In this document: positions 35,977 to 49,084 of the stretch, piece after piece
Position numbering within the stretch: position 1 is the first letter of the stretch
Layout of the letters: each line of letters starts with the position of its first letter
Made by a program: the position numbers and the translations under genes
The notes under the pieces: generated by a model
What the model saw: the letters and a program-made list of their open reading frames with translations, nothing else
Told to the model about the DNA's origin: nothing
Database searches by the model: none
Source: Pelobates cultripes
Taxonomy: Eukaryota; Chordata; Amphibia; Anura; Pelobatidae
Direction: 5' to 3'
DNA length: 64,000 nucleotides
Assembly (NCBI GenBank): GCA_933207985.1
Contig: OW240917.1
Span: 98,654,430-98,718,429 of the forward strand

Positions 35977-36288
35977 TTAAAGGGGCATTTTAAGCACCAT
36001 AACTACTATAGCTCACTGTGGTGGTTATAGTGCCAGGAGTGTCTTACACCTCACCCATTTACCTCATTGTAAGTAGTCAAATGGTTTCTAGTTTGGCTCA
36101 AGAGAGTTGATGGAAGTTCCTTCTTTGGTACTTCTTGCTCTCTGCCTTTAGTAGCATAGGCAGGCAGCAAGTAGATAAATTATACAAAAATGGTTTGACC
36201 ACTTACCATGGGGGTCGCCTGGGCACACCTGGCACCATAACCACCACAATGATCTGTAGTGCTTATGGTGCTTGTAATGATCCTTTAA
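35977..36288. mobile_element. TTAA MITE, 312 bases
   Basis: It begins TTAAAGGGGCATTTTAAGC and ends GTAATGATCCTTTAA. Subterminal CACCATAACTACTATAGCTC is matched by an inverted CTGTAGTGCTTATGGTG. It is a more diverged relative of the 550-base MITEs. Confidence 0.7.
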
Positions 36289-37639
36289 TATAGCAATGTA
36301 CATTCTTCTAAAAAGTACATAGAATACCTTTTTTAGACTGTCTCCTAGCTTACCATTGCTCTGTGAGAGCAACCATACGCTCTGTTTTTTTTCCCAGAAG
36401 CACCACTTATCTACTAAGATCATGCACCATTTAAAAGCCTGATTGTTCCAGAGTGCAAAATTGAGAGGACTGGTGCTTGCGCACGATATCAGAATTTGTT
36501 AACAAACACAATCCGTGGAAGCATTACCTTTTATCTCCTAAGTGTATTTTTTTCCATTTTCGGTAATCACAAATAACAGTTTCCCTTTTGTAAGAAACTG
36601 GAAAATAAACCGTCAGGTAACAAAGATCTGTACATAAACTGCCATGTGGGTGTTCATAACCACTCTATATTTTAGGTATCACATTTTAGACCCTTAATCT
36701 TCTACTAATTTAAAAAAAGAAAGTTATAAAATATGCCTTGCAGGAATAGTACTCATATTTTAACTGTTGACATTATATACTGATACATCCATTGGATCTT
36801 CAAGTTGAGTGCTTTGAGCATTAGAGTATCAGACAAAGTTTTTTGGCCTTTTAACTGGTTTACTCCTAAACTGACATAAGAAACACATTAAGTAAATGTA
36901 GAAATAAAGAACAAGAGCAGTAAAGGATAGGGCAAAAAAATAGCTCATTTTTCCACAAAAAAAGTCGGGTAAAGATAACGGAAAAGTAAAGAATCTTTTC
37001 CATTGCTAAACACTAAACCATAGTGAACTGAAAAATAAATTCCAAGTTTCATTCTGAAATAGTCACGCGTGACTATATATCCGAGTCTGCACTTTTTAAA
37101 TAACTTTGTAATTCGGTTTTCAATTCACAGCAGCTTGATGTTTATCGAACATATCACTATAGATTGCATTATATGCAAACGAAAAGTCTTACTTTTCTTA
37201 AATTCAGCAATTCTTCCATCAGTAGCTGTCAAGCCAGTACATTGATTTATGCTCAGTATTGTCAGATGTCAATTTACTTTTCTGCATTACAAGTTCATGT
37301 CACACTTAATTACTAGCTTTTTATGAAACAGTCACAATGTGGACTGTGAAAATGCAGTCAATGTGATATACCAGCATTTTGCAAAAAGTAAAGGGTGAAT
37401 GCAATGATTATATATAAATTCTAAAATAAAACGGATTGAAAAAGTTGTGCACATTTTGAAATTCCTGTCCTGGATATTATTCATTTGAATGTATTTACTA
37501 GTGGTCTTTGATAGCACACCAAATGTGATTTCTTGTATGTTTAGGGATGACAACATTATGTAGCGAAATGAAATAATATAATTGTTTTTTCTTTCTCCGA
37601 TGGGATCCATACAAAATTATTCTCAAGGCAATTAATGGC

Positions 37640-37870
37640 AGCTGCGTTTCAGTGTAAAAAGCAAACGATGGTGCATTTGGAGAAAAAACAAAATAAGCAC
37701 ACTAATTATGCACTAAATGTCTGCTTAATGGGGAAATTCTCTAAGGAGAAGGATCTGGGAATACTATGCGAAAATAGATTTTTCCAGCTGTGCACAATCT
37801 CAGACAGTTTGGCAAAGGCAAGCAAGTTGTTACCATCTATAAAATTGGGAATATGCTCAGGATGTCATAT
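37640..37870 (+). pseudogene. CR1-type LINE fragment, reverse transcriptase C-terminal region
   Basis: The plus frame contains Ser-Lys-Glu-Lys-Asp-Leu-Gly-Ile-Leu-Cys-Glu-Asn, then an Ala-Lys-Ala-Ser-Lys-Leu-Leu-Pro-Ser-Ile-Lys-Leu-Gly-Ile stretch. This resembles the Glu-Lys-Asp-Leu-Gly-Val and Ala-X-Lys-Ala-Asn segments downstream of the RT domain in CR1 elements. It lacks both ends and any catalytic part. Confidence 0.5.
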
Positions 37871-38187
37871 TGCTTTTTTAGAAATTATCCTGAATACGCA
37901 GTGCAATTACAGACACCTGTTTGTTAGAAAGGCAGAAATGTTTCAACATATTGAATCAGGCACCCAATTGCTCTGTCCAACTATTTCCATCAAGTCCGAG
38001 GCCTAATGATGATGCGGTCAGCCTAGCAGCAGATGCCCATTCAAAAAACAGAATAAGAAAAATAAATGTGTTTCTCAAACCGTTTTGTAGATGGGGAGCT
38101 ACTAATAGTCTGAGAGCATCAGCTGACTCTCTAAGTCTATCAACAGCCCCCCTTGTCAAAGCTTCCTGATTTAAGCCTTGGACTGGG

Positions 38188-38807
38188 TGTAATGACATGA
38201 AGGGGTGCTGCCCTGGAGCAGCACTGTCCCTTTAAATGTGGGAACCACTATAGCAAAGAAATAAATGCCAAGACACAAATGAAATAGGTTAAATCAAGAA
38301 ATATATATTTACAGGGAACCAAAGCAGAAAGTAAAACAAAATATATACATACACAGACAAGGCCAGAAAATATATACACTGTAAATCAAAATAAGTACGA
38401 ATCGTGCAGGCAACAAATATTGTAACAGTCCTTAGGGTAGGATTGTGCAGCTACCACGGGTATCAGGTAGGGCACAGATCCAAAGTCACAAGACTAACGT
38501 AGTGACAACAAGAACGAATAAATCAGCAAGGCTGCAGGGACAGGATCACTGGTAGTAAATCAGAGACCACGGAACCAGAGCACTGGATCGGAGGACACAG
38601 GATGAAGACCAGGAGAACACAGGACCAAGTCACAGTAAGCAGGAGCCAGGGAAACAGGAAACAAAAGGCAATGATCTGGCCGGGAGTGAGGGGAGAAACC
38701 AAACTAAATAGGTGCTAAACAAGGACCAGGTGAAGTGCTTAATGAAAAGAAACAGTGGTGAGTGTGAGTACTGCATGAGGGCAAATCAACTAAGGAGTGT
38801 CGTGACA
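38188..38807. mobile_element. Solo LTR, copy 3 of three
   Basis: These 620 bases begin TGTAATGACATG and end GTCGTGACA, with CTGGG on both sides (38183-38187 and 38808-38812). It is close in length to the LTR at 33931 and has a similar run of A/C/G-rich short phrases, but it is a diverged relative rather than the same family member. No internal element sequence is attached. Confidence 0.7.
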
Positions 38808-39552
38808 CTGGGGAGAAAATGGCTGGCCAGAGAGTGATCAGGTAGTGGATTCAACACTTTGGGATTAAACAGTTTGTTAACAGTTTATCACCTTAAGATA
38901 AACTAGCGCCCGGGTACATTTTCACATTTGATCTCCTATTGATTGACACACTATATTGTTTTGGAACAACAGTAAACCATCTCAAAATTAAACATTTTCT
39001 ATTTATTTAGTACTATATACAGTATGTTGTGTGAAAGAGTCTCTATTCCAAGCAGGAAAAAATGGAAATCTTTTAGGAAATGGGACCTGATTAACAAATT
39101 TAAATACATTTTGAAATAAGACATCTCTTCTAGTTTATGTGAAATGATACTGGAATGAAGAAATAAATAGTATAGACCAATTAATATGTGCTTTGAAGGG
39201 CTTGCTTGTTCCCCACGGGGTAATGGAAGTGTTCTGTTGCATGGTCCAATTCCATTGATTAGGTTCTGATCAGATTTACTTGAAGGATCATTGATTTGGT
39301 TTCAGACTATAACTACAGGACTTTCATGGTGCTAAATCAAATTTAACTTGTCATTTTCCTGACCAGTGGGTTTGTGACATGTTTTACATAGATACTAGGT
39401 GTATGTTTCAAATGAATACTATTTTTTTTTTTTAGTTCTTTAGACCAATTTTCGTTTAGAAGTTCTTTAGACCAATATCTTGACACAGTGGTGTCCTTCA
39501 AATCACCTCAAAGTGCAATACGAACATGTTAACTGCAGGTTGAATGCAGACT

Positions 39553-40092
39553 TTAAAGGGATACTATAGTCACCGGAACCACTACAGCTTAATGTAGTAG
39601 TTCTGTTGTCTATTGCATGTCCTGGCAGGCATTTCAAGGTAAAAACTGACTTGTTTACATTGCTGCCTAGTAACACCTCTAGTGTCAGTCACACTGAGGG
39701 CCACTAGAGGTTCTTCCTAGTCCACTGTTGCACGGTGTGCAGCACTGGCATTCATCGTCTCCACACTTTGCATGGAGACACTGAACTTTCCCCATTTAGC
39801 TCCATTAATTCAATGCATCTCTATGAGGAGATGCTGATTGGCGCAACACAACATTTTGCCACACATGCACAAAAGCCTCCCGATGCTTTCCAGCATTACA
39901 TTGGCTGAGATCCTCAAGTCTGATGATCTCAGCCATGGAGGTGGAGCCAGTCATGGCTAGACCATCACGGCATGGGAGAAAAGGTGAGTAAAATCATCTT
40001 TTTACTGAAATCTGAGGGGGTCCGGTCACCTAAACAGTCACTTCAGGACTATAGGACATGTTTGTATTTCTGATACTATATTATTACTTTAA
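39553..40092. mobile_element. TTAA MITE, 540 bases
   Basis: It begins TTAAAGGGATACTATAGTCA and ends ATACTATATTATTACTTTAA. It shares TGGCTGAGATC, GATGATCTCAGCCA and CTATGAGGAGATGCTGATTG with the copies at 25801 and 28577. Confidence 0.8.
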
Positions 40093-41056
40093 AATGTATT
40101 TTAATAAGTGACAGTGTAGGCTGGTAAAGTTTAAAGATGGCAGTAAAGATGGTAGCATGCTAGATTCTGCCAATGGAATTTGACTCTACACTCCGTGACT
40201 TGATTCCACCCACCAAACCCTATGCACTTTTCCCATGAACTAATTACATGATAGGTCCAGATAAACATCATAAACCTATAGATACATGTATTTTGGAAAC
40301 AGCAACCGATTTAAAGAGACTTGGCTCCACCTTCTGATTAGGTTATCCGAAGACAGCCCTAGAAAACAGGGCAAGAGTACTCCCCTGTCTACAATTCCGA
40401 AGACATCTGGTGGGCAGCTTTGGATTGGTTCAGTATGCAGGGCATATCTCAGTTATTTGAAAATCAAAAGGAAGATGTAGACTATATTTCCAGTGACATT
40501 GTTCTAAATAAACATGCTAATATATGTCCTGCTTTTTCGACACTACTGCTATCCAGATGTTTTTCTTGGCTGCTTCTTTACATCGGGATATAAATAACAA
40601 TCTTACAGCGGTTGTGTATTTAACTCGTGCATTGAAAAAAGTGACAAATCCACAAAAAATCAGCGACTACATTCATTTAATTTTTGCAGTCGCTTGCATT
40701 TATTTGAAGGGTTTTTAGTTTATGTCAAGAAATGTTTTTATAAAAAAATAAATATGTTGCATATGTTATGAAAAAATAATCTGTTTCAGATAATTAAAAA
40801 TAAAACACTTTATGAATTGTGTATAGGAATTGCAGTTTAATGGTGTTTACGTATTTGATAGTTGCATCCAAAACTAATACTTTTAAACCATGATAATCTG
40901 TTGTATACTAGAAGGAATTGTGTATCAACTGGACCCACGATTAAATGAATACAACTGCATTTGTGAAACAAACACGTTTTTAGGATTCAAACTAATATAA
41001 AAGAATATGTGTGATGTTTGAGTTTTCTGAAGGTATAAATACACAAATAGTTTCTT

Positions 41057-41076
41057 TATTATTATTATTATTATTT
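41057..41076. repeat. (ATT)n microsatellite
   Basis: Six to seven TTA units followed by T-rich sequence. Confidence 0.9.
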
Positions 41077-41460
41077 TAGTTTTTTGTAAATTGCAATTGC
41101 AGTTTGAATACATTCATATTACAAATAACAATTCATTCCGGGGAAAAAATATATAAAAGTAGAACAATCACCATGGAAACCAATTAAATGTTCCTGATGG
41201 TTGTTTTAGAAATGAGAAGATAGCTTGCCACCAGGGGCGGGCTGACCACTCGGGCACATTGGTCATGGACCCGAGTCAGTCAGGGGGCCCGGCAGCACAG
41301 TCATGCTTCTGCTGTGGATATCAGAGATCTCCACAGCAGAAGAAATGTATGCAAAGAAAGTTCTGTAAGAAGGTTGCAGGGGCCCATAAAGACTCGAAGG
41401 GCCACGCAACCCATCACTCTGTAAATAACCCCTCCCCCTCCCATCCAGTGAGAGACCTGG

Positions 41461-43549
41461 CACACATACACTGCCCACCCATATATATACACACTCACTG
41501 CCCCCACACACACATACACCGCCCACCCATACACACACTGCCCACCCATATACATACACACACTGCACACACTGCCCCCCACACACATACACTGTCCACC
41601 CATATATATACACACTCACTGCCCCCACACACACATGTACTGCCCACCCATACACACACTGCTCACCCATATACATACACACTGCACACACTGCCCCCCA
41701 CACACATGCACTGCCCACTCATACACACACTGCCTACCCATATACAAATACACACTGCACACACTGCACACACTGCCCCCACACATACACTGCCCACCCA
41801 TATATATACACACACTCACTGCCCCCACACACACATACACTGCCCACCCATACACACACTGCCCACCCATATACATACACAGATAGGACATACTGCCCAC
41901 ACACACACATACACTGCCCACCCAGACACACATTGCCCACCCATATACATACACACACTGCATACACTGCCCCCCACACACATACACTGCCCACCCATAT
42001 ATATATATACACACTCACTGCCCCCACACACACATACACTGCCCAACATACACACACTGCCCACCCATATACATACACACACTGCACACACTGCCCCCCA
42101 CACACATACACTGCCCACCCATATATATATATACCCACACTGCCCCCCACACACATACACTGCCTACCCATATACATACACACTGCACACACTGCCCCCA
42201 CACACATACACTGCCCACCCATATATATACACTACCCCACACACACTGCCCACCCATATATACACACACACACACACTGCACACACTCTGCCCCCCACAC
42301 ACACTGCCCCCACACACATACGCCCACCCATATATACACACACACTCACTGCCCCCACACACATACACTGCCCACCCATATATACACACTCACACTGCAC
42401 ACACACTGCCCCCCCACACACATACACTGCCCACCTATATATACACACATACAGCACACACTGCCCCCACACACATACACTGCCCACCCATATACACACG
42501 CACACACTGCCCCCACACACATACACTGCCCACCCATATATACACACACTGCACACACTGCCCCCACACACACATACACTGGTCACCCATATATACACAC
42601 ACTGCACACACTGCCCACCCCACACACACACAGTCCCCCATTCACACATTGCCCCACACACATGCACAGCCCCCCCATTCACACACATTGCCCCATGCAC
42701 ACAGTGCCCCACACATATATACACTTTCCCCCATACACACACCGCCCCCACACCACCATACACATACACACATTGCCCCACACCCATATACATACACACA
42801 CTGCACACACTGCCCCCCACACACATACACTGCCCACCCATATATATACACACACACACTGCCCCCCCACACACATACACTGCCCACCCATACACACACT
42901 GCCTACCCATATACATACACACACTGCACACACTGGCCCCACACACATACACTGCCCACCCATATAAATACACACACTCACTGCCCCCCCACACACATAC
43001 ACTGCCCACACACATACACTGCCCACCCATATATACACACTCACACTGCCCTCACACACATACACTGCCCACCCATATATACACACACACACAGCACACA
43101 CTGCCCCCCCACACACATACACTGCCCACCCATATATACACACATACACACTGCACACACTGCCCCCACACAAATACACTGCCCACCCATATATACACAC
43201 ACACACACACTGCACACACTGCCCCCACACATACACTGGTCACCCATATATACAAACACTGCACACACTGCCCACCCCACACAGTCCCCCATTCACACAT
43301 TGCCCCACACACATGCACAGCCCCCCCATTCACACACATTGCCCCATGCACACAGTGCTCCCCGCATATATACACTTTCCCCCATACACACACTGCCCCC
43401 ACACCACCATACACATACACACATTGCCCCACACACACATACACTGCCCCCCATACATACATTGACCCATACACACCGTACACATTCACACACTGCCATC
43501 CCTATAAACACATTGCCCCACAAACACATACACTGCCCCCACACACACC
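41461..43549. repeat. CA-rich minisatellite, 2.1 kb, unit about 42 bases
   Basis: The core unit reads approximately CACTGCCCACCC, then an ATAT run, then ACACACACTGCCCCC, with length variation in the ATAT and CA parts. It continues for about 45 bases beyond the nested element (44494-44540). Because the unit rarely forms a stop codon, an 824-codon frame and many opposite-strand frames stay open, but they are not genes. A block of about 210 bases at 42570-42781 is repeated at 43223-43431. Confidence 0.93.
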
Positions 43550-43901
43550 CAGAGCCGGCCTTAGGGGTGTGCGAGCTGTGCGGCCGCACAGGGCGCCATG
43601 GACTAGGGGGCGCCCTGTGGCCCACACAGCTCACACATGGCTGGGTGACACGGGAGCAAAAAACCTGAGGTGGTGGGGCGGGGCATATCGCAAGGCGGAG
43701 GTGGGGCTTATACCTACCCGAAGTCCCTGGTAACTGGGTAGCAGGAAGGAGTCCCTGCTTCCCCAACAACTGACTGCTTCCACTCTCCCTTCCAGTGTGT
43801 GACTGCCTGCCTGTGTGTGTGTGACTGTCTGTCTGTGTGTGTGTGTGAGACTGTCTGCCTGTTTGTGTGTGACTGCCTCCATGTGTGTGTGACTGTCTGC
43901 C

Positions 43902-43934
<33 letters not shown>

Positions 43935-44493
43935 CTGTCTGCCTGCCTGTGTGACTGTCTATCTGTGTAACTGCCTGCCTGTGTGTGTGGGACTGTCTGT
44001 CTGCCTGTGTGTGATGGTTTTCCAGTGAGTGTGTGTGACTATCTGTGTGTGACTGTCTGCCTGTGTGTGACTCCAATTGTGTGTGTCGCTGTAGCTGTGC
44101 CATTGTGTGTGCCTGTATGTGTGCTTATCAGCGTGATTGTCTGCATGCCTGTAACTGAGTGTGTATGACTGTCTGCTTGTAAAGGAGTATGTGTGACTGT
44201 TTGTTTGTGACTGTGTGTGTGACTGTCTGCCTGTAACTGTGTGTGTGACTGTCTGCCTTTAACTGTGTGTTTGGCTCTGTGACTGTCTGCCTGTAACTGA
44301 GCATGTGTGACTGTCTGCCTGCAACTGTGTGTGTGACTGTCTGCCTGTAACTGAGCGTGTCTGACTGTTGGCTTGTAACTGTTTGTTTTTGACTGTCTGC
44401 CTTTGCCTGTGTGTGTGTAACTGTATATATAAGGCAACTTGTTTGGAGGGTGGAGGGGGCGCCGTGAAGACTTTTCGCACATGGCCGACCCTG
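43550..44493. mobile_element. Nested hAT-like element, 944 bases
   Basis: The left end CAGAGCCGGCCTTAGG is answered in inverted order by CATGGCCGACCCTG. A GGGCGCC block lies inside each end. CACACACC occurs on both sides (43542-43549 and 44494-44501), an 8-base duplication, though the CA-rich surroundings make chance matches easy. The host minisatellite resumes directly after the element, which supports the boundaries. No transposase is present. Confidence 0.78.
43790..44430. repeat. GT-rich minisatellite inside the nested element
   Basis: The unit is about 22 bases, roughly TGTGTGTGACTGTCTGCCTG, with expanded TG runs near 43900-43930. It is of opposite strand bias to the CA array around it, but is a distinct repeat with a TGACTGTCTGCC core. 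Open frames on both strands are by-products. Confidence 0.9.
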
Positions 44494-44529
44494 CACACAC
44501 CATACACATTCACACACTGCCCCCCCCCC

Positions 44530-44793
44530 CCATACACAATAATGCTTTCCTATGGGCGGTTTGAATTGAGCGCGTGGCTCTTGCTGCACATGCACATTCA
44601 AATCTGACGTCGGCAGAGGGAGGAGAGTTCCCCAGCGCCGAGGTAGTCCGGCGCAGGAGAAAGGTAAGTGGCTGAAGGGGTTTTACCCCCTTAAGTCCAG
44701 CGGGAGGTGGGTCCTGAGGGTGGGGGGGGACCTAATGACCCTATAGTGCCAGGAAAACGAGTTTGTTTTCCTGGCACTATAGTGCTCCTTTAA
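44530..44793. mobile_element. TTAA MITE, right part only
   Basis: The right end CTGGCACTATAGTGCTCCTTTAA is the usual terminus. Just inside, CCTATAGTGCCAGGAAAACG and its inverted copy form a hairpin. The left terminus is not found next to the minisatellite. Confidence 0.6.
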
Positions 44794-44870
44794 TATTTTG
44801 TCTTCAAAGGGCCCCGGATCTAATTTTGGCAGGGGGCCCAGAAGGCTGTCAGTCCGTCCCTGCTTGCCAC

Positions 44871-47800
44871 ATAAAGACAGGTGTAAAATATTTGGCCAAT
44901 GCATCTGATCTCAACAACATAATTTCTACTACCTGGTGTGTCCTGATTTGAACAATTTGACTTTACTAACCATTGAACCATAGTAAATTTCGATTCAACA
45001 TTGCAAAATTCAGGCTAAAGTAGTCAAGTTGTGGCTACAACTGCTATGCTTGCTTAAATTTAGCAATTTGCTACAGTTAGAATTCAAAGTGAATTTCATA
45101 CTTAAGGCTAAAGTAGCTAAACTGCCGAATTCTCACTTTAGTTAATAAAGTTGTTTGTTTTGAGTGCCGCAAAATGTGGTGCTTGGTCAATAAGCCCTGT
45201 AGTGTAAAACTGTGCAGGGTCAATTAACTTTGTAAAAATCCGCATTGCTAAAATAAATATATCCCTGCGTCTCCTACTCTGTTTACCTAATTCTACAGCT
45301 TCAGGGGCTATAAAGGCATTTTATAAATAAAATATAATAGTACCGTGTTAGAACGTCAAGGTGACAAGCCGTTATTACTGAGCTGGCTCACACAAGACCG
45401 AGCAGTGCCTTCAGTGGTTTGTACCTTTAACCTTAGGGAAAGAGGCAGGAGATCAGAGGACTGAACTATACGAAACAGCTGACATTGTTTCTGTGAACTA
45501 TAATTATTGTAACCATCATTCCAAGCTTAGGGATTGTGTTCCACAGCAGTACATAGTCTGTTCTATGTGGGTGTAGAACAGCTGGAAGATCTGCGGGAGC
45601 AATTGAAAACCACCCTATGTAACCTGGGCTCGAAAACCACATGAAACCAAAGGTATCATCATAGACTAACCACTTCCCTTTGTACAAATTAAAGACACAG
45701 TGACGGGGAAGAATACACAGTTTTCCAAGAATCACTTTACATTTACCAAAAATAAACCATTAAAAGAGACCATTACTGCTCTGGAAATTAAAGCCATTGA
45801 CTAAAACATTGAATATTGCCTACTTTTTAAAATATTAATGTAAAATGCTCCAATTTCTTTTAAATGGATATTAAAAGTGTAGCAATTGATATCACAATTC
45901 AGTTCTGTCCTGGCACAACCAATGCACTAATTCAATTGGATGAAGAGAAAAACACACATTGTTTCTACCACTCTCTTTGCTGGCTGTCAGCCAAAAAGGG
46001 GGCACTCAGTTCCAAGACCAAGGTTAATAGAGCAATGTGGGTTTTTTTACATTTTATTTTCTATATTTCATGAACACATATCTGTAAAATACAGAAGCTA
46101 AGTTAACGTAACATTAAAATCTTGGAAAATGGTCCCCTTTAAGCATTACGTACTCAGGACTTTAGATCAACATTTGCTTCTTTCTTGACTATATGTTTTA
46201 TATTTTTGTAGTAATACTTTACACAGTTTAGATTGGATTTTGAAATGATATTTCCAGAATATTAGAAGCTTCCACGGCTCAGGCAACTGAGAGGACATTA
46301 ATAACACTTTGACATAGTAGTCATCATCTGTATTTAAATACCACAAGGATGCTATTGTATCAATAAAGTGTGGGTTTTATACCCAGTAACTAGGGACACA
46401 ATTTTGACTTTATAGTCTAAATTCACCATTTTGTACATAGTACAGTTAATAATGCAATAGTACAGCAAAATATTAAAGAAATCCAAATACAAATACACTC
46501 ATTTTCAAAAATGTTCATTCATCGCCTGGCTGTGACAAATCTATTAGATTCTGTGTTCTAGAGCCATCATAAAAAATGCATGCATACTTTTCAGTTTATT
46601 AACTTCCCTCTTAATTGATCAAAATTGTATAGGCTTTACCAGAGCTAAGACACCTATCAATATTATCGAGATCTGTAAGATGACAAGACAAGTAAAGACA
46701 GTTTTTCCTCTACCAGGGTACTTGGCTACCACAACTCCAGACCCGGCACAAAGCTGTATATTCTTATGCACTGATCCGATCCTCCAGCGACATTAACCTC
46801 TGCCAACACCTGCCTGTGACCTGGTACTCACTAATATCCGGGCCCCCTGTGCCAAAGAAGCCTGTTACTCTAGGGGACAGCATTAGGTGTCCAGTAAGGA
46901 ACAGCTGATGGTGACCAAGGGCCTGGAGTCTTTCAAGTGACCCTTACTTCTGCTGGAACTCCCCACTACACTTTTACAACCCAGAGATGTTTTATTTTGT
47001 TTATTTTGTTTTTTGGCTGTGATACTAGCTAAACATATAACTGCAGTCTTACGCTTGCAATCTCTCCATTTCCAAGTTGATATGATGTTCAGCAGGTGCA
47101 ATCACTTTTACATTTAGTTTATTCCATATTTCTAGAAGGCAATCAAAGCATATGAGCTAATATCTTGCTTTTAGTTTAGTTTTTTACTGTGACACGCAAG
47201 CCTAGCTTAACCTATTAAGTCCACTCTCATACTCTATATGTCTTGATGGTGCTATTAAGCCTGATGTCAATAGTGAAGAAGCTCTTTCTAGATTTGCCAG
47301 CCGTGTTAATATACTATAAAAAGGTGCATGCATACTCCTGCCTACGATATGCTAGCTTTATGTTTCATATTGCTCGACATTCGCTGTTGGGGCATGATGA
47401 GCCTGTATGTTTTTATTTGCACTACAAAAATAAAGAATTTTTTAAAAATGAAAAAATTTAAAATTCTCTTTCATGGAGAGTGTAGTAAATCGGAAAAAAA
47501 CCCACAACCATAAACTTACACCATTTAACATAGTTACAATCCATCTTTATCAATATCTCTAGTTTTATGGCTATTTATGCCCCAAGGCGTTGAGCGTCTG
47601 ATCACCTATGTCGAGGTAAAACACAAATTGCCAGACTAGCACTTTCTCAGTAACATGCCATTTGGATAGAGGTCAAAAAAGAAATTAAAACCACTGAACC
47701 AAGCTTCTCTCAAAATTCATTTTTTTAGTTGTAATGACTTTTGCATGAAGCATCAAACCAATATATTCCATTTTTTTTTCCACTGTGAGATATATTTCCA

Positions 47801-49050
47801 CTTTCAGTCAGCATTTTTACAGGCACATCAGTGCCAATGGGATTAAAGTGCCAACGCCCTCTCTGGTGTTACACATTTTCATTATGGAGAGGTCTGCAGT
47901 ATATCAAGTGAAGCACTGAAGATCTTGGAGTTAGTCAAATAAATACTAAAAAACATACATTCAGTATCCTGTGCAGTGACAGAACTAATGAACAAAGGGA
48001 TTCAGTGCTAGAATTTTTCTAGCCCCCAGTTTTCTGTCAATATGTGGTGCTCTAGTGGTTATGGTACAAGAAGTACTTCAGGCATCATCAAATAGTAAAC
48101 TGTCAAACTGTTTAAAACTGGTTACAAGTAGTTGATAGAGGCTCTCCCAAACCTGTACTATATCCACTTAGGGTACAGACATGCTGAATCTCCCACCGGA
48201 CCAGCAAGGAACTGGTTAGCGACCATAATAGTCCGTAACCTACAGCCCCAATTGTCCTCCACTATAGACTCTATGTCTCCCATTATGCTCTCTACCCCCC
48301 CAATCTCCCACTAGCCCATATCTCCCAACAAGCAACCACCCCAGACATGCAACCCCACAAACAGCAATGCCACAAATATACAACACGACAAGCAGCCTCT
48401 GCACACATACACACACATTCTCCCAGCTCAGTTCCACTTATCATCCAACAACCCACCTAGTTACATTCACCATTTAATCATATCCCAAATTAGTTAATCA
48501 ATGGATCCAATTGATTACTTCAAACGATGTGGGGCTCTGTTGACCCTGCTGCACCGGGTGTACCGTTGACAATTCCACCCTGAATTCTGTGTTTAAACAT
48601 GATCCCTCTGGAACATTAGGGACAACCCTAATTAACCTTATTCACGTTCCCCTCTGTATGAGTACACACAGGGTGAAGAATTAGTAATTGCAAAGCCCCT
48701 TCGTAGTAAATGGTAAAACATATATATATGTATGTAAATCTATGTTTTCATTCATGGAAAGGGAAAAAAATATTGAACAAACCATTGGTTGTTGCCAATA
48801 GCATAATATAGTTAAGTGATCCACTGCAGACCAGTGACATCCAGGGGATTACAATAATGTGATACTTTGTAAATGACCATAGCTCTCCTTTTGTATTGGG
48901 TACTATGGCTGACCAGGCTATTTGTTATTAAATAACTACATCAATTATCAAAGCAAGAGACCAAGTCAACACAAGATTATACTCCAAAGAGCCTTAGCCA
49001 AAGTTTGGACAATATACAACTTCACCTATTCACCCGTGGAAAAAGAAGTT
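44871..49050. other. Intergenic, no host gene seen
   Basis: AT-rich sequence. At about 44960-45200 phrases such as GAATTCAAAGTGAATTTCA and GCTAAAGTAGCTAAACTG recur with variants and are shared with the MITE at 56304, so a diverged relative is likely there. I found no convincing exon; the frame at 45466-45735 on the minus strand has no family resemblance. Confidence 0.7.
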
Positions 49051-49084
49051 AACTTACGTTTTGGATACTTGCTTTCCTCAAGTT
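49051..49084 (-). ncRNA. Hammerhead-like relic in the Penelope-like element
   Basis: The minus strand reads AACTTGAGGAAAGC, then CAAAACGTAAGTT, so AACTT and AAGTT can pair as stem I around a TTGAGGAAAGC box and an AAAAC box. It resembles the motif at 63026-63067 and holds the corresponding place downstream of the endonuclease. It is too diverged to be active. Confidence 0.4.

Larger units (their letters stand above)
36289..41223. other. Intergenic, no host gene seen
   Basis: This stretch holds a CR1-like fragment (37640-37870), a solo LTR (38188-38807), a TTAA MITE (39553-40092) and an ATT microsatellite near 41057-41076. The remaining sequence is AT-rich without visible exons. Confidence 0.75.
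41232..44862. mobile_element. hAT-like non-autonomous element, 3.6 kb, minisatellite-swollen
   Basis: The left end CAGGGGCGGGCTGACC and the inverted right end GTCAGTCCGTCCCTG form imperfect terminal inverted repeats. The 8-base CTTGCCAC lies immediately outside both (41224-41231 and 44863-44870), as expected for hAT. A GGGGGCCC block lies some 40-50 bases inside each end. The interior holds a 2.1 kb CA-rich minisatellite, a nested second hAT-like element and part of a TTAA MITE. No transposase is present. Confidence 0.85.

Noticed and set aside
41259..43733. An 824-codon plus-strand frame rich in His, Thr, Pro and Tyr, the longest in the window
   Set aside because: It is the translation of a CA-rich minisatellite. 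Several other frames on both strands are also open over the same bases, there is no non-repeat domain, and its ends lie in transposon sequence.
43714..44601. Long minus-strand frames rich in Gln, Ser, His and Thr
   Set aside because: They follow the GT-rich minisatellite of the nested hAT-like element and change frame freely with the repeat unit.
45466..45735. An 89-codon minus-strand frame with hydrophobic and aromatic residues
   Set aside because: No family resemblance, no splice context and no related copy in the window; a chance frame cannot be excluded.
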